The translations under genes and the position numbers were made by a program. This document shows, piece after piece, positions 1 through 8,370 of a stretch of 37,756 nt of DNA. Positions within the stretch are counted from its first letter, which is position 1. Each line of letters begins with the position of its first letter. The notes beneath the pieces were generated by a model. It had not been told where the DNA came from. It did no database searches and worked only from the letters and a program-made list of their open reading frames with translations. This DNA comes from Bacteroidales bacterium (GTDB lineage Bacteria > Bacteroidota > Bacteroidia > Bacteroidales > UBA4417): positions 1 to 37,756 of the forward strand of contig JAURYB010000180.1 of assembly GCA_030654075.1 (NCBI GenBank). Direction: 5' to 3'.

Positions 1-175
1 ACGGTGCTTTATTAACCATCACTTAGGTTAAAAAACGGAAATAGAACGTTTCCAAAAACGTATGGCCTTTCCCAAAAATCCTTCTTCTTCCCCAACTTTT
101 ATGACTGACCCATTAAAAGATAAATCCTGTAATATTTTGCCCTAATGATGTAATTAGTTTGCGTTAAACCAGATA

Positions 176-183
176 TACCTTTG
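176..183 (+). promoter_or_regulatory. Bacteroidota -7 promoter element (TACCTTTG)
   Basis: The sequence TACCTTTG matches the Bacteroidota sigma-ABfr -7 consensus TAnnTTTG. A TTTG at 158-161 could serve as the -33 element, but the 14-bp spacer is shorter than usual. Transcription would start near 187. An ATG at 189 would then be almost leaderless, whereas the ATG at 216 gets a leader of about 29 nt, so the element helps choose the start of the next gene. Confidence 0.5.
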
Positions 184-215
184 TGCTTATGATGCATTCA
201 AATTCAAAAGACACA

Positions 216-362
216 ATGTCCAATAAATACTATCTCTCCGCAATGGTTCTCACTTTCCTTTGGATCATTGGTTTTCTCTTTTATGATTTCGGCCCGCTTA
301 TTCACATACTACTTGTTATTGCATTTTTCATCATACTTTTCGGAATTATCCAGGATAAATAG
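216..362 (+). CDS. Lmo0937/DUF5670-type small membrane protein
   Basis: This 48-residue protein begins MSNKYYLSAM and ends GIIQDK. It consists of two hydrophobic segments, about residues 7-23 and 28-45, joined by a short turn containing F-Y-D-F-G-P-L-I-H. That layout (a hydrophobic stretch with W-I-I-G-F, a small linker, then G-x-L-I-H-x-L-L-V-I-A) is the hallmark of the lmo0937/DUF5670 family of roughly 50-residue inner-membrane proteins, whose function is unknown and which are often linked to stress. In-frame ATGs also occur at 189 and 192; the start at 216 is chosen because the promoter at 176-183 leaves too little leader for the earlier ones. No terminator is visible downstream, and the next gene is convergent. 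Confidence 0.75.
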   Translation: MSNKYYLSAMVLTFLWIIGFLFYDFGPLIHILLVIAFFIILFGIIQDK

Positions 363-532
363 CATTACAAGAATGTAAAATTATTCTGAACAGGGATAAT
401 TCTATTTTTTTGAGATCATATCAAACGAAAATCAAAAAATACTTCCGGAGTACCCGGTATTTTCAAATCAAAATAACATTGACAAGTACAGGAGAAGATT
501 TCAGTTTAACATTCAACCAATTTACAGTGAAG

Positions 533-563
533 GCAAAAAAAATCCGGTCTTTCGAACCGGATT
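533..563 (-). terminator. Rho-independent terminator for the 585-1469 gene
   Basis: Read on the minus strand, an 8-bp stem (AATCCGGT paired with ACCGGATT, loop of seven) lies about 20 bp after the stop codon of the coiled-coil lipoprotein gene and is followed by a run of T residues (535-541 as A on the plus strand). Confidence 0.85.
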
Positions 564-584
564 CTTCCCTTTGCCACAAGTATA

Positions 585-1469
585 TTATTTTACATTAAGT
601 ACAAGTACTTTGGATAAACTCCAGAAATCCTTTTGATTTGTTATTACCAAACTGTCTGATAAATTTTTTCCGGTGAGACGGTATGAAGATTTGGGATGTG
701 TGGTTAAAACAGTAACCTTACTCTTCATAATAGGAATGGCGCTCAATTGTGTAATATCAACCTTTGTCAGCGCGTTCTTGTCGGCATCAGGAGTAAGTTC
801 TTTCTTCCGGCCTATGCCAATAAATCCGCCTTCCTTGGTTACAATTTTCTTTTCTTTCAAATAACTGCTTGTCCCGATTACATAATATGCAGTATTGAGT
901 TCAGCTGTTTTATCTTCAATAACTTTCTGTTTCTGAGCAGTAACTGTATTCAGGTTTTCAACATTGGCATTCAGATCACCAACTTTAGTAGTAAGATCGG
1001 TTACCTGTATATTTACCTTTGTAAGCTCGTCCTTAAGTTGCGCGATCTGCACATCTTTTTCCTCTATTTGCTGGCTAAGGCTCTCAATCATCTTTTCCAA
1101 CTCAGCGGTATGAATACCTGATTTTTTAAGTTTCGAGCGCAAGGATGCTACCAATGCACGGTTATCTTGTTGCAGCTTATAAATCTGGTTAATGTCGCTG
1201 TTAATCTGGTCCCTTGACCGGGCTTTAACTTCAGAACTTCCGTTAGCTGTATTGCTGATGATTTTTTCTTTCATCTTTATCGAATCCAGGTTCGACTGAA
1301 TATCGTTAAAGGCATTAACAAAGTCAGCAACCATTGAATCTTTTAACGTGCTGACAGATATCAGGCTATCGTTTGTTGCCATCAACCTGGCAATTTCTTC
1401 TTTTTGCTGTGTGCATCCGGCGCCAAGCATCATAACCGGAACTATCAATGCGAAAAGTAATTTTTTCAT
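585..1469 (-). CDS. Coiled-coil lipoprotein, paralog of 8765-9655
   Basis: This 294-residue predicted lipoprotein has signal MKKLLFALIV and a lipobox ending in Cys19. Residues of about 20-210 are rich in heptad-like E/K/L/I patterns and should form a long coiled coil. A compact C-terminal domain follows, with conserved blocks NTAYYVIGT, GGFIGIGRKK and DFWSLSK. The same blocks occur in the paralog at 8765-9655, and by eye about half of all positions match. The open frame extends upstream to 1583, but a TAATTTTG promoter element at 1581-1588 overlaps that region, so the ATG at 1469 is taken as the start. The architecture resembles Bacteroidota coiled-coil surface lipoproteins such as the Cbp1-type collagen-binding adhesins; that assignment is tentative. 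It is monocistronic with its own terminator. Confidence 0.85.
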   Translation of the reverse strand: MKKLLFALIVPVMMLGAGCTQQKEEIARLMATNDSLISVSTLKDSMVADFVNAFNDIQSNLDSIKMKEKIISNTANGSSEVKARSRDQINSDINQIYKLQQDNRALVASLRSKLKKSGIHTAELEKMIESLSQQIEEKDVQIAQLKDELTKVNIQVTDLTTKVGDLNANVENLNTVTAQKQKVIEDKTAELNTAYYVIGTSSYLKEKKIVTKEGGFIGIGRKKELTPDADKNALTKVDITQLSAIPIMKSKVTVLTTHPKSSYRLTGKNLSDSLVITNQKDFWSLSKVLVLNVK

Positions 1470-1580
1470 AACATTTGTTTTTTTTGAGTAAATGAATATA
1501 ATTTTTGAATGGTAGGGATTTTTATAATTTCTGTCATTCCTTTCATTTGAATGAGTTTGAATGAGTTTGATTATTGATGG

Positions 1581-1588
1581 CAAAATTA
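1581..1588 (-). promoter_or_regulatory. -7 promoter element (TAATTTTG) for the coiled-coil lipoprotein
   Basis: The minus strand reads TAATTTTG, fitting TAnnTTTG. It implies a leader of about 105 nt before the ATG at 1469 and argues against the upstream in-frame ATG at 1583. No convincing -33 element was found. Confidence 0.45.
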
Positions 1589-1755
1589 CAGTCTCCGAAT
1601 TCTTTTACTTTACACAATTATGGTTAATGTTTACACGATTTCGCTTCTTAAGTGAAACTCTCGAAATAACTTCCTCAAAACGAAATTAGAATTTCCCACT
1701 AAAATCACTGGCTTCTATATATAAAATCTCGTGATTGTAAGCAATCAAAAATATT

Positions 1756-1909
1756 TCGTCCCTACGGGACTTTGGCTAAAAGGGGTACTTGTTTTTTCTA
1801 CCCATATTCAGTCCGCCTGAGGCGGACTGTCCCGTTAGATTATTTGCGATAGCAAATAGCTATTAGTAGTACCCAAAACGCAAGTCAGAATAAAGTCCCG
1901 TAGGGACGA
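1756..1909. repeat. Composite palindromic repeat with 18-bp terminal inverted repeats
   Basis: Positions 1756-1773 and 1892-1909 are a perfect 18-bp inverted repeat (TCGTCCCTACGGGACTTT and its complement). Each arm is itself a hairpin: GTCCC and GGGAC around a 3-nt loop, at 1758-1770 and 1895-1907. Inside are a 9-bp palindrome at 1809-1829 (CAGTCCGCC, loop TGA, GGCGGACTG), another small one (ATTTGC GATA GCAAAT, about 1842-1857) and an inner inverted pair GGGTACT/AGTACCC. There is no coding capacity. The structure fits a nonautonomous REP/BIME- or MITE-like intergenic element. The rest of 1470-2201 holds only the promoter at 1581 and the terminator at 2134. Confidence 0.75.
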
Positions 1910-2133
1910 GATAATGAAAAGCCTGACATATATTAGGTTAGCTCGAATCTGTAATTTCAAGTGGGGAAGTTATTTTGACATCTTTACTAAGATATAAAAG
2001 TTCATAGATAGATTAAACCGTGAGCGCAGGCTTCGTGAGCATGCCATCCATTTCAGGAAAACCAAATCCTGTTATTGAGCAATTTTAAATAGTTTTTAAA
2101 CATATAACTACGTTAAGCTCATTTCATACTAAT

Positions 2134-2160
2134 AAAAAAAGTCCTGCTGTTCACAGGACT
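2134..2160 (-). terminator. Rho-independent terminator for the YLRFD repeat gene
   Basis: On the minus strand, the stem AGTCCTG/CAGGACT with a 7-nt loop is followed directly by seven T residues. It lies about 40 bp downstream of the stop codon at 2202. Confidence 0.85.
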
Positions 2161-2201
2161 GGGGATATATGGAAATGCTTCCCGGTATTATCCCGGAAAC
2201 A

Positions 2202-2747
2202 TTATTCTGTTACAGGCAATACATCAATTTCACCGTTGTTTGAGGAAACAAAATTATTCGCATCAAAACGGAGATAATTATATTCACTTACCGGCATTTC
2301 AATTAGCACATCAGAGTTGGTTTCGGTAAAACTGTTTACATCAAAACGAAGGTATTCAAACTCATTTGCCAAGGGCAATTCTACTGCGCCAGTGTTTGTT
2401 TCGGTATAGCTGTTTACATCAAAACGCAGGTATTCAAACTCATTTGCCAAGGGCAACTCTATTGCGTCAGATTCGGAATTGCTGATGAAATTATTAACAT
2501 CGAAACGCAGGTAATCCATAGAACTTTTTACCATATCTGACTCTTCATTTTCGTTGCTATACGTAGTTACATCGAAACGCAGGTAGCTGAAATCCTTTTC
2601 GGATGCGTTTGAAATATTCAGGCTCTTATCAGCTGTTCCGGGCAAATCACCGGTATATAATTTGCCGCAATTTGCTATTGAGGATAATGACATGAACAAT
2701 ACCAGGCTGAGGGTTGCAATGGCTGAAGTGAATTTTGCTGTTTTCAT
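2202..2747 (-). CDS. Secreted YLRFD-repeat protein of unknown function
   Basis: This 181-residue protein has an N-terminal signal sequence (MKTAKFTSAI, hydrophobic core to about residue 25). The remainder consists of five imperfect repeats of about 26 residues. Each carries an invariant YLRFD core followed by V/A, polar residues, Y/F, a Ser/Thr/Asn/Glu-rich acidic linker and usually an LP or MP step. The YLRFD cores start at residues 55, 79, 106, 132 and 158. Repeats three and four are nearly identical at the DNA level with a 78-bp period, which indicates recent duplication. No catalytic motif, lipobox or T9SS sorting domain is present. The regular amphipathic core and acidic linkers suggest a structural, binding or matrix role, but no function can be assigned. 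It stands alone, with its own terminator and a possible promoter at 2910-2917. Confidence 0.85.
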   Translation of the reverse strand: MKTAKFTSAIATLSLVLFMSLSSIANCGKLYTGDLPGTADKSLNISNASEKDFSYLRFDVTTYSNENEESDMVKSSMDYLRFDVNNFISNSESDAIELPLANEFEYLRFDVNSYTETNTGAVELPLANEFEYLRFDVNSFTETNSDVLIEMPVSEYNYLRFDANNFVSSNNGEIDVLPVTE

Positions 2748-2909
2748 ATTTTTATTTTTTTTATCTCTTTCGAGGAAGTTTTAAGTTTATTGATTGTATT
2801 AATGACGATTTGTTAAGTTAAAAGTTACAATGTGTTGATTTTTTAATTGTTATGATTTTGTTAATTTTAAGTGTCTTATATTTTTGTTCCTTTTGTAACT
2901 ATCACGAAG

Positions 2910-2917
2910 CAAAGATA
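2910..2917 (-). promoter_or_regulatory. -7 promoter element (TATCTTTG) upstream of the YLRFD gene
   Basis: The minus strand reads TATCTTTG, an exact TAnnTTTG match. It would give the repeat-protein gene an AT-rich leader of about 155 nt. No clear -33 TTTG is placed at the usual 17-23 bp. Confidence 0.4.
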
Positions 2918-3087
2918 CTATCACTGCAATCTGTGTAAAAAACATATTCTACCTATGGCGGAAAGTGTCGGATGAATACAGGAAATTTGTCGATGAATGA
3001 CTTTTATAGCCTGGTACTTATCGGCCAGTAACGCAGGAATTACGGAGTATCCTATTGTTAGTCAATTTTATATAGGTGTAAAACCAA

Positions 3088-3120
3088 ACAGCCATCCCGT
3101 ATTGCTGACGAAATGGCTGT
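3088..3120 (-). terminator. Possible terminator hairpin after the FucI-like gene
   Basis: An 8-bp perfect stem (ACAGCCAT/ATGGCTGT) with a 17-nt loop lies about 135 bp downstream of the stop at 3255. On the minus strand it is followed by TTGGTTTTA, an imperfect T tract. Confidence 0.35.
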
Positions 3121-3254
3121 ATTTTACAGAAGAATGAAATTTGATTATCAGGACTCCCGGTTGGGCCTTTAACTTTTATGTGAAAATGCTAGCTGAATGA
3201 GATCCTTATACTATACAAGGTTATACTGAGTAGAAAATTCTGCCAGAGATGATT

Positions 3255-4424
3255 TTATTTTAACACTTCAATTCCAAGAAGCAGGCAGGCAAAATGCAAT
3301 AACTTTTTGCAATCGCCTGGAAAAATAAGGTGATGGTTACCAAGCGGACTATCTCTAAGTAGCTTTACTTCATTTCCTGTAAGCTTAACTTCAATTTGTG
3401 TACGGCAGGCTGTGGCTGATTTTGGCCGGCCGCTTATGTATGCCGTGGCAATAAACGCTTTGCTGAGCTTATTATCAAAACGGAATATAGTTATTAAATC
3501 ACCTTTAAAATCACCTTCGATGGCTGTGCCTTGCCCTGTTTCGAAATGCGTTTTTACCGTAAAACCAGACACCAATCCAGGCGCTATGGTACAATGCGAA
3601 AACATACAAACTTCATCCGTAGCTTTGTTGATGTTTGCAATCCAGGGAATTATACCGGTCAATTCTTTGCAGAGCATCATACCCGCAATTGCCGTAATAT
3701 CGCCTTCGCAGCCAGCCGGAATTCCTTCGTTATTGAATTTTGCCAGTGGCAGGCAAGCGGTAACACTGTCTTTTTGCACCATCGGAAAACATTCCACCGT
3801 AATAGCATCCAGCTTCCTTTTCTGAATGGTATCCGCCAGCATTTCATTAACTTTTGCGGTTTCGGTAAGATCCATATGTGTAGTATCCGAAAACGATTCA
3901 AGGAAGTTTTCAGAAGCCTTAAATTCAGAAAAATGAGCCAATTTGCCCCACGGAATTACGGTTAATTTGATACCAAGCTTTTCGTCCAGCAAATCTGCCG
4001 GAATTGCCGAGGAAATTAGCCAGTCCGAAACCTTCCCAATTTGCCCGAGAGTTTTCCCGCGCAAATTATTCAAAGCCTGTTTTACAATATAGAAGTCCTT
4101 GAGAAGCGCGGGAGTTTCAACTTCTTCTTCATCCAGAAGCAATGACCGTATATTCATACTGTTCAAATATGCCTTAACTTCCGTAGCCGAAGCGTCGGCA
4201 TTATCGTGCCGTGAACCGATAAGCACATAAAAACTGCCCTCTGAGACTTGTTTCATCGCAAGTTGTTCGGAGCCTCCTGACAGAAAAAACAGTATATCGG
4301 GATCGCTTTCAGTAAGCGTATAATTTTCGGGAGAAAGTATTCTCTCAATCCGCTGAATCGCCTTCTCAAAAACAGAATCCGGCGCGTTCTGAAATGCCAA
4401 CAGTTTCACTTTTAGTTTTGCCAC
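3255..4424 (-). CDS. L-fucose isomerase-like sugar isomerase
   Basis: This 389-residue cytoplasmic protein fits the COG2407 group of L-fucose/L-arabinose isomerase-like enzymes, which interconvert aldose and ketose sugars using a divalent metal. It is shorter than classical FucI (about 590 residues) but near the size of the short fucose-isomerase-like proteins. Supporting features are the N-terminal Rossmann-like half, the central VECFPM and GIPAGCEGD blocks with conserved acidic residues (about residues 210-250), and the C-terminal FSHCTIAPGL and GNHHLIF stretches. Start choice: a stop lies two codons upstream and the only suitable start is GTG at 4424, with no Met for about 50 residues downstream. 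No sugar-catabolic neighbours are present, so the substrate cannot be inferred. Confidence 0.8.
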   Translation of the reverse strand: MAKLKVKLLAFQNAPDSVFEKAIQRIERILSPENYTLTESDPDILFFLSGGSEQLAMKQVSEGSFYVLIGSRHDNADASATEVKAYLNSMNIRSLLLDEEEVETPALLKDFYIVKQALNNLRGKTLGQIGKVSDWLISSAIPADLLDEKLGIKLTVIPWGKLAHFSEFKASENFLESFSDTTHMDLTETAKVNEMLADTIQKRKLDAITVECFPMVQKDSVTACLPLAKFNNEGIPAGCEGDITAIAGMMLCKELTGIIPWIANINKATDEVCMFSHCTIAPGLVSGFTVKTHFETGQGTAIEGDFKGDLITIFRFDNKLSKAFIATAYISGRPKSATACRTQIEVKLTGNEVKLLRDSPLGNHHLIFPGDCKKLLHFACLLLGIEVLK

Positions 4425-5159
4425 AGCTTATTAGTTTGATTTGTTTAAATACCTGTTACCTATAATTCCTTTTATCCCCGAAATGTTATTCAGGCTTAGT
4501 TTCTATTTTATATTCAAAGTAAAGGATAAAATTAACATAATGTGCCTTTAGATTTATTTAGCAAAAGCATATTTGAGTTTGTGCAAAGGATTTTTGTTTT
4601 GAATGTTGAGATATTGCAAGTATTCCATCCCCCATATACCTGTTTTTCAATACTTTGTAAGAGTGAATCCTTAAGAGATATTAACACAGGGAAACAACCG
4701 TAATTTAATCTGGCAAATTGTATACAATATTCCGTTAATAAACTCCAAACGACTAATTATCAGCAAGATAAAAAATGTAGTCATTGCGACTTAAAGTGCT
4801 GACATTCTACGCTTTAACACTTTGCGTCCAGTTCGGCTGGTTCACTGCATCACTTTGCTGTTAAAAAAAAATACCAGAGTATTGTGGATAGAAACTGATT
4901 CGCAATTACACGGATTTGCGTTTTTGATTATTAAGCAAGAATCGTACTGCGTTCTCCAACATTCTCTTTAACAAAAAAGCCAGACCTGACCTCATCCTAA
5001 ATCCCTATTCCATTATATCAGAAACAATTATGAAAAAATTCAGAATTTAGGCTACCTTTGCCGAAAATAAGAAATTCAGTCTGGCATAGAGTACTTCGGA
5101 TTGTAAATACCTGAAATACTTTAACATCCGGTTCAGACAGAGCAAAGCAAAAATTACTC
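4425..5159. other. Intergenic stretch upstream of der
   Basis: This 735-bp stretch has no supported gene. It holds the promoter element at 5053-5060 and a loose inverted repeat AAAGTG/CACTTT around 4794-4824. No RNA gene is recognised. Confidence 0.55.
5053..5060 (+). promoter_or_regulatory. -7 promoter element (TACCTTTG) for der
   Basis: TACCTTTG matches TAnnTTTG and lies 100 bp before the der start codon. No convincing -33 TTTG is visible, so the match is moderate. Confidence 0.45.
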
Positions 5160-6464
5160 ATGGCAAATATTCTGGCTATTGTTGGCCGCCCAAATGTTGG
5201 GAAAAGCACTTTTTTTAACCGCATGACCGGTTCGCTCGATGCAATCGTTGATCCTACAAGCGGAGTTACACGCGACCGTCATTACGGTCACAGCGACTGG
5301 AATGGAATTGAATTTTCGATAATCGACACAGGTGGTGTTGTTATAGGAGGGGATGATATTTTCGAAAATGCAATTATTGAACAGGTACAACTTGCAATAG
5401 AAGAAGCTGATGTAATCCTTTTTATGGTTGATGCCCGCGAAGGGCTTACACCTTTGGATAAAGATGTAGCTAATATGATCCGACGCTCCCCTAAAAAAGC
5501 ATTCCTGGCCGTTAATAAAATTGACAGCCCGGATAAATTCCACGAAGTTTCGGATTTTTATAGCCTTGGATTTAAAGAAATATTCGGCATTTCATCCTCC
5601 AATGGTGGTGGCACCGGCGACCTGCTGGATGCGGTTGTAAAGGAATTTGATAAAGCAACGCCCGAAACGTTACCCGACCTGCCCAAGTTTACAGTTGTCG
5701 GCAGACCAAATGTTGGTAAATCATCCTTTGTTAACGCCTTACTTGGCGTTGAACGAAATATAGTTACTCCCGTTGCCGGAACTACACGCGACAGCATTTA
5801 TACCCGCTACAATACATTTGGTTTCGACTTCCTGCTGGTTGATACCGCCGGATTGCGTAAAAAATCAAAAGTATTCGAGAATATTGAGTTCTATTCCGTA
5901 ATGCGTTCCATACGCTCCATCGAAAGCAGCGAGGTGGTTTTTATTATGATCGATGCCACACAAGGCTGGGAATCGCAGGATATGAATATTTTCAGGCTGG
6001 CGCAGAACAACCACAAAGGCATTGTTATCATTGTAAATAAATGGGACCTGGTCGAAAAAGATACAAATACCCACAAGCATTACGAAGAAGCAATCCGTAA
6101 AAACATTGCGCCTTTCACCGATGTACCTATTGTTTTCACATCTGTACTCAACAAGCAACGTATCCATAAAGCGCTTGAAGAAGCCACTGCCGTTTACGAA
6201 AACCGCAGAAAGCACATCCCTACCCGTAAACTGAACGACGTCCTTTTACCTATTTTTGATGGCACGCCTCCTCCGTTTATTAAAGGCAAAGAAGTAAAGG
6301 TTAAGTATATCACCCAGATTAAAACTCCTTATCCTACTTTTGTAATATTCTGCAACCTTCCGCAGTACGTTAAAGATCCGTACAAGCGTTTTGCTGAAAA
6401 CCGCATCCGCGAGCAATTCAACTTTACAGGAGTGCCGATGGAGGTTTATTTCAGGAAAAAATAG
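5160..6464 (+). CDS. der: Ribosome biogenesis GTPase Der (EngA)
   Basis: This 434-residue protein is an essential tandem GTPase that acts in maturation of the large (50S) ribosomal subunit. The first G domain has the P-loop GRPNVGKS at residues 9-16, the G3 motif DTGG near 56-59 and NKID at 119-122. The second has GRPNVGKS at 181-188, the DTAGLRKKSKV switch and NKWDLV. The C-terminal part, about residue 345 onward, is the KH-like RNA-binding domain. The length matches the family and both nucleotide-binding sites are intact. The gene is followed 95 bp later by an S4-domain protein gene on the same strand, also linked to ribosomes; the two may be cotranscribed. Confidence 0.98.
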   Translation: MANILAIVGRPNVGKSTFFNRMTGSLDAIVDPTSGVTRDRHYGHSDWNGIEFSIIDTGGVVIGGDDIFENAIIEQVQLAIEEADVILFMVDAREGLTPLDKDVANMIRRSPKKAFLAVNKIDSPDKFHEVSDFYSLGFKEIFGISSSNGGGTGDLLDAVVKEFDKATPETLPDLPKFTVVGRPNVGKSSFVNALLGVERNIVTPVAGTTRDSIYTRYNTFGFDFLLVDTAGLRKKSKVFENIEFYSVMRSIRSIESSEVVFIMIDATQGWESQDMNIFRLAQNNHKGIVIIVNKWDLVEKDTNTHKHYEEAIRKNIAPFTDVPIVFTSVLNKQRIHKALEEATAVYENRRKHIPTRKLNDVLLPIFDGTPPPFIKGKEVKVKYITQIKTPYPTFVIFCNLPQYVKDPYKRFAENRIREQFNFTGVPMEVYFRKK

Positions 6465-6559
6465 AAAAGGCTGGAAGTCGGAAGTCGGAAGTTGCATCGC
6501 CCAGTCGCCATGTCGCTCCTCTCCCACTCTCCAATTTAACTAATTCTCTTTAAACAACT

Positions 6560-6952
6560 ATGCCTACCGAATCGCTACGCATCGACAAATGGCTCTGGGA
6601 AGTGCGTCTGTTCAAGTCGCGCAGCCTGGCTACCGACGCATGCAAAGCCGGGAAGGTGAAGATGGACGGCAGCAATGTAAAAGCTTCAAAGGAAATTAAA
6701 GAAGGTGACATTATTACCGTGAGCCTGAATCCGCTTTTTAAAACGGTTCGGGTGAAGCAATTTCCCAAAAGTCGGGTAAACGCCAAACTTGTGCCTGATT
6801 TCATGGAGGACCTGACTTTACAAACCGAGTACGACCGTGTACAAATGATCAGCGATACCAACAGTGAATACCGCGATCGCGGTGCAGGCCGCCCGACAAA
6901 AAAGCTCCGGCGTGTTATTGATCAGCTGAAGAATAGCAAGGAATCGTGGTAG
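6560..6952 (+). CDS. Hsp15-like S4 RNA-binding protein
   Basis: This 130-residue protein opens with RIDKWLWEVRLFKSRSLA, the signature of the Hsp15 (HslR) branch of S4 RNA-binding proteins. The S4 fold covers about residues 7-65 (residues on the GKVKMDG turn contact RNA), and a basic tail (RPTKKLRR) follows. In E. coli, Hsp15 binds free 50S subunits carrying nascent chains and helps recycle them after stress. Here the role is inferred from homology and from the neighbouring GTPase Der. The length is typical. The 95-bp spacer after der carries a short direct repeat (GGAAGTCGGAAGTCGGAAGT). Confidence 0.92.
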   Translation: MPTESLRIDKWLWEVRLFKSRSLATDACKAGKVKMDGSNVKASKEIKEGDIITVSLNPLFKTVRVKQFPKSRVNAKLVPDFMEDLTLQTEYDRVQMISDTNSEYRDRGAGRPTKKLRRVIDQLKNSKESW

Positions 6953-7077
6953 TGGGTGATGAGTTATAGCTAATAGTTAATGGAAAATTGTTAATAGTTA
7001 ATGGCTTGACTGTATGCCATTTGACTAAATAATTGAAAAATTATTGGAGATTTTAAATGAGCCTTCTTAGCACGTGT

Positions 7078-7110
7078 CCCCCTTTTTTTTCAAAAGGGGG
7101 AGCAAGGGGG
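7078..7110. repeat. C5T8-A4G5 palindrome, dispersed-repeat type
   Basis: Positions 7078-7086 (CCCCCTTTT) pair perfectly with 7092-7100 (AAAAGGGGG), and a second GGGGG follows at 7106. No T tract follows on either strand, so it is not a standard terminator. The 3' ends of 6952 and 7154 converge on it. Just upstream, TAATAGTTAATGG is tandemly duplicated near 6969-7003. Confidence 0.5.
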
Positions 7111-7153
7111 ATTACTTTTTAATTCAAGTAATAAAACCAAGATCAACAAAATC

Positions 7154-8344
7154 CTAATCCACCAGCAACACCAATCCCTTCAGATACTCTCCTTCCTGGT
7201 GAAAAATATTTACCGGGTGATCGGGTGGCTGCGAAAGATGCTGAATAATCCGGACCTGCCGGCCTGCATCAATGGCTGCTGCTGTAACTGCCGAGGTAAA
7301 CATCTGCCTGTCAACAACCTGCGAACAGGAGAAAGTAAAAAGTATTCCACCACTCTTTATTTTCGCCAGCGCCATTGCGTTTATTGTGCGATAGCCTTTT
7401 AAAGCCTGATTACGTGAAGCCACATTCTTGGCATAAGCAGGTGGATCAAGTACAATTAAATCATACTTGCCAAATTCCATTGTTTCAATATACTTTCGGG
7501 CATCCGCAACAATGCAGGCAAATTCAGGAGCATCAAAGCCATTCAGTTTCATATTTTTTTCAGCGACCGCGATAGCCGGTGCTGAACTGTCAACCGTATG
7601 CACAATAGTGGCTCCGGCTCCGGCAGCATAAACAGAAAAGCCTCCGGTATAACCAAACATATTTAATACCTGTTTATCTTTTGCGTAATGTGCAAGCAAA
7701 TCCCGGTTTTCGCGCTGATCGAGGAAGAACCCTGTTTTTTGCCCGGTAACGGCATTCACATGAAAGCGATGGCCATGTTCGAGTACTTCGCATTCACCAA
7801 TATTCCCCACCAGAAAGCCATCCTCTACAACACGGCTTGTCATTTTTTTAATTGCATCAGCACTTTTATCGTAAACTGAAGTAATTTTCCCTTCACTGGC
7901 TTCTACAATTGCTTCAGCCAAAGTTTGCCTGATATCATGCATCCCGGTCGAATGTGCCTGAAGTACAGCCATTGAGCCATAAACATCCACAATCAGCCCA
8001 GGCATACTATCACCTTCGTTATGAATGAGCCGATAAGCAGTTGTTGACGAGTTATCAGTAAGCCCGATAGATTTGCGAACCTGCCATATTTCCCGAATTT
8101 TTGAATACCAGAAAGCCTTATCAATTTCCTGCTTTTTGAAACTAAATAGCTTAACCGCCAACGATCCCGGCATACAATGACCGGTTGCCAGGTAGGTTCC
8201 CGCAGAAGAAAAGCATTCTACAATATCTCCTTCAGCAGGCTTACCCACTGTTTTATCGATAGCTCCTGAAAAAATCCAGGGATGAAAACGTAATACCGGA
8301 CCTTCTTTGCCTGGCTTAAGGATAATCTGGGGATATGAAGTCAT
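7154..8344 (-). CDS. RlmI-like 23S rRNA cytosine-C5 methyltransferase
   Basis: This 396-residue SAM-dependent methyltransferase has a PUA-like N-terminus (about residues 1-75, PGKEGPVLRFHPWIFSGAI), an EEHEE-like linker and a Rossmann methyltransferase domain. SAM-binding motif I is NMFGYTGGFSVYAAGAGA, with an acidic residue after the next strand (VDSS). Motif IV is LDPPAYAK and a later FTFSCSQ carries the candidate catalytic cysteine. This arrangement matches RlmI/YccW, which makes m5C1962 in 23S rRNA. The open frame runs on to 8485, but the TACCTTTG promoter element at 8363-8370 lies inside that extension, so the ATG at 8344 is chosen. The exact target base is inferred from family. Confidence 0.9.
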   Translation of the reverse strand: MTSYPQIILKPGKEGPVLRFHPWIFSGAIDKTVGKPAEGDIVECFSSAGTYLATGHCMPGSLAVKLFSFKKQEIDKAFWYSKIREIWQVRKSIGLTDNSSTTAYRLIHNEGDSMPGLIVDVYGSMAVLQAHSTGMHDIRQTLAEAIVEASEGKITSVYDKSADAIKKMTSRVVEDGFLVGNIGECEVLEHGHRFHVNAVTGQKTGFFLDQRENRDLLAHYAKDKQVLNMFGYTGGFSVYAAGAGATIVHTVDSSAPAIAVAEKNMKLNGFDAPEFACIVADARKYIETMEFGKYDLIVLDPPAYAKNVASRNQALKGYRTINAMALAKIKSGGILFTFSCSQVVDRQMFTSAVTAAAIDAGRQVRIIQHLSQPPDHPVNIFHQEGEYLKGLVLLVD

Positions 8345-8362
8345 AATAATTAACTGTAACGG

Positions 8363-8370
8363 CAAAGGTA
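8363..8370 (-). promoter_or_regulatory. -7 promoter element (TACCTTTG) for the RlmI-like gene
   Basis: The minus strand reads TACCTTTG, an exact TAnnTTTG match ending 18 bp before the ATG at 8344. This position fixes that ATG as the start and gives a leader of about 14 nt. Confidence 0.6.

Larger units (their letters stand above)
2748..3254. other. Intergenic stretch without a gene
   Basis: This 507-bp AT-rich stretch contains the candidate promoter at 2910-2917 and the hairpin at 3088-3120. No supported open reading frame or RNA gene was seen. Confidence 0.6.

Noticed and set aside
410..598. 62-codon plus-strand open frame
   Set aside because: Overlaps the terminator and the 3' end of the coiled-coil lipoprotein gene on the other strand; starts with a non-ATG codon, no RBS-like leader and no recognisable sequence.
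747..1121. 124-codon open frame antisense to the coiled-coil lipoprotein
   Set aside because: Lies wholly inside a well-supported gene on the opposite strand and has no family pattern.
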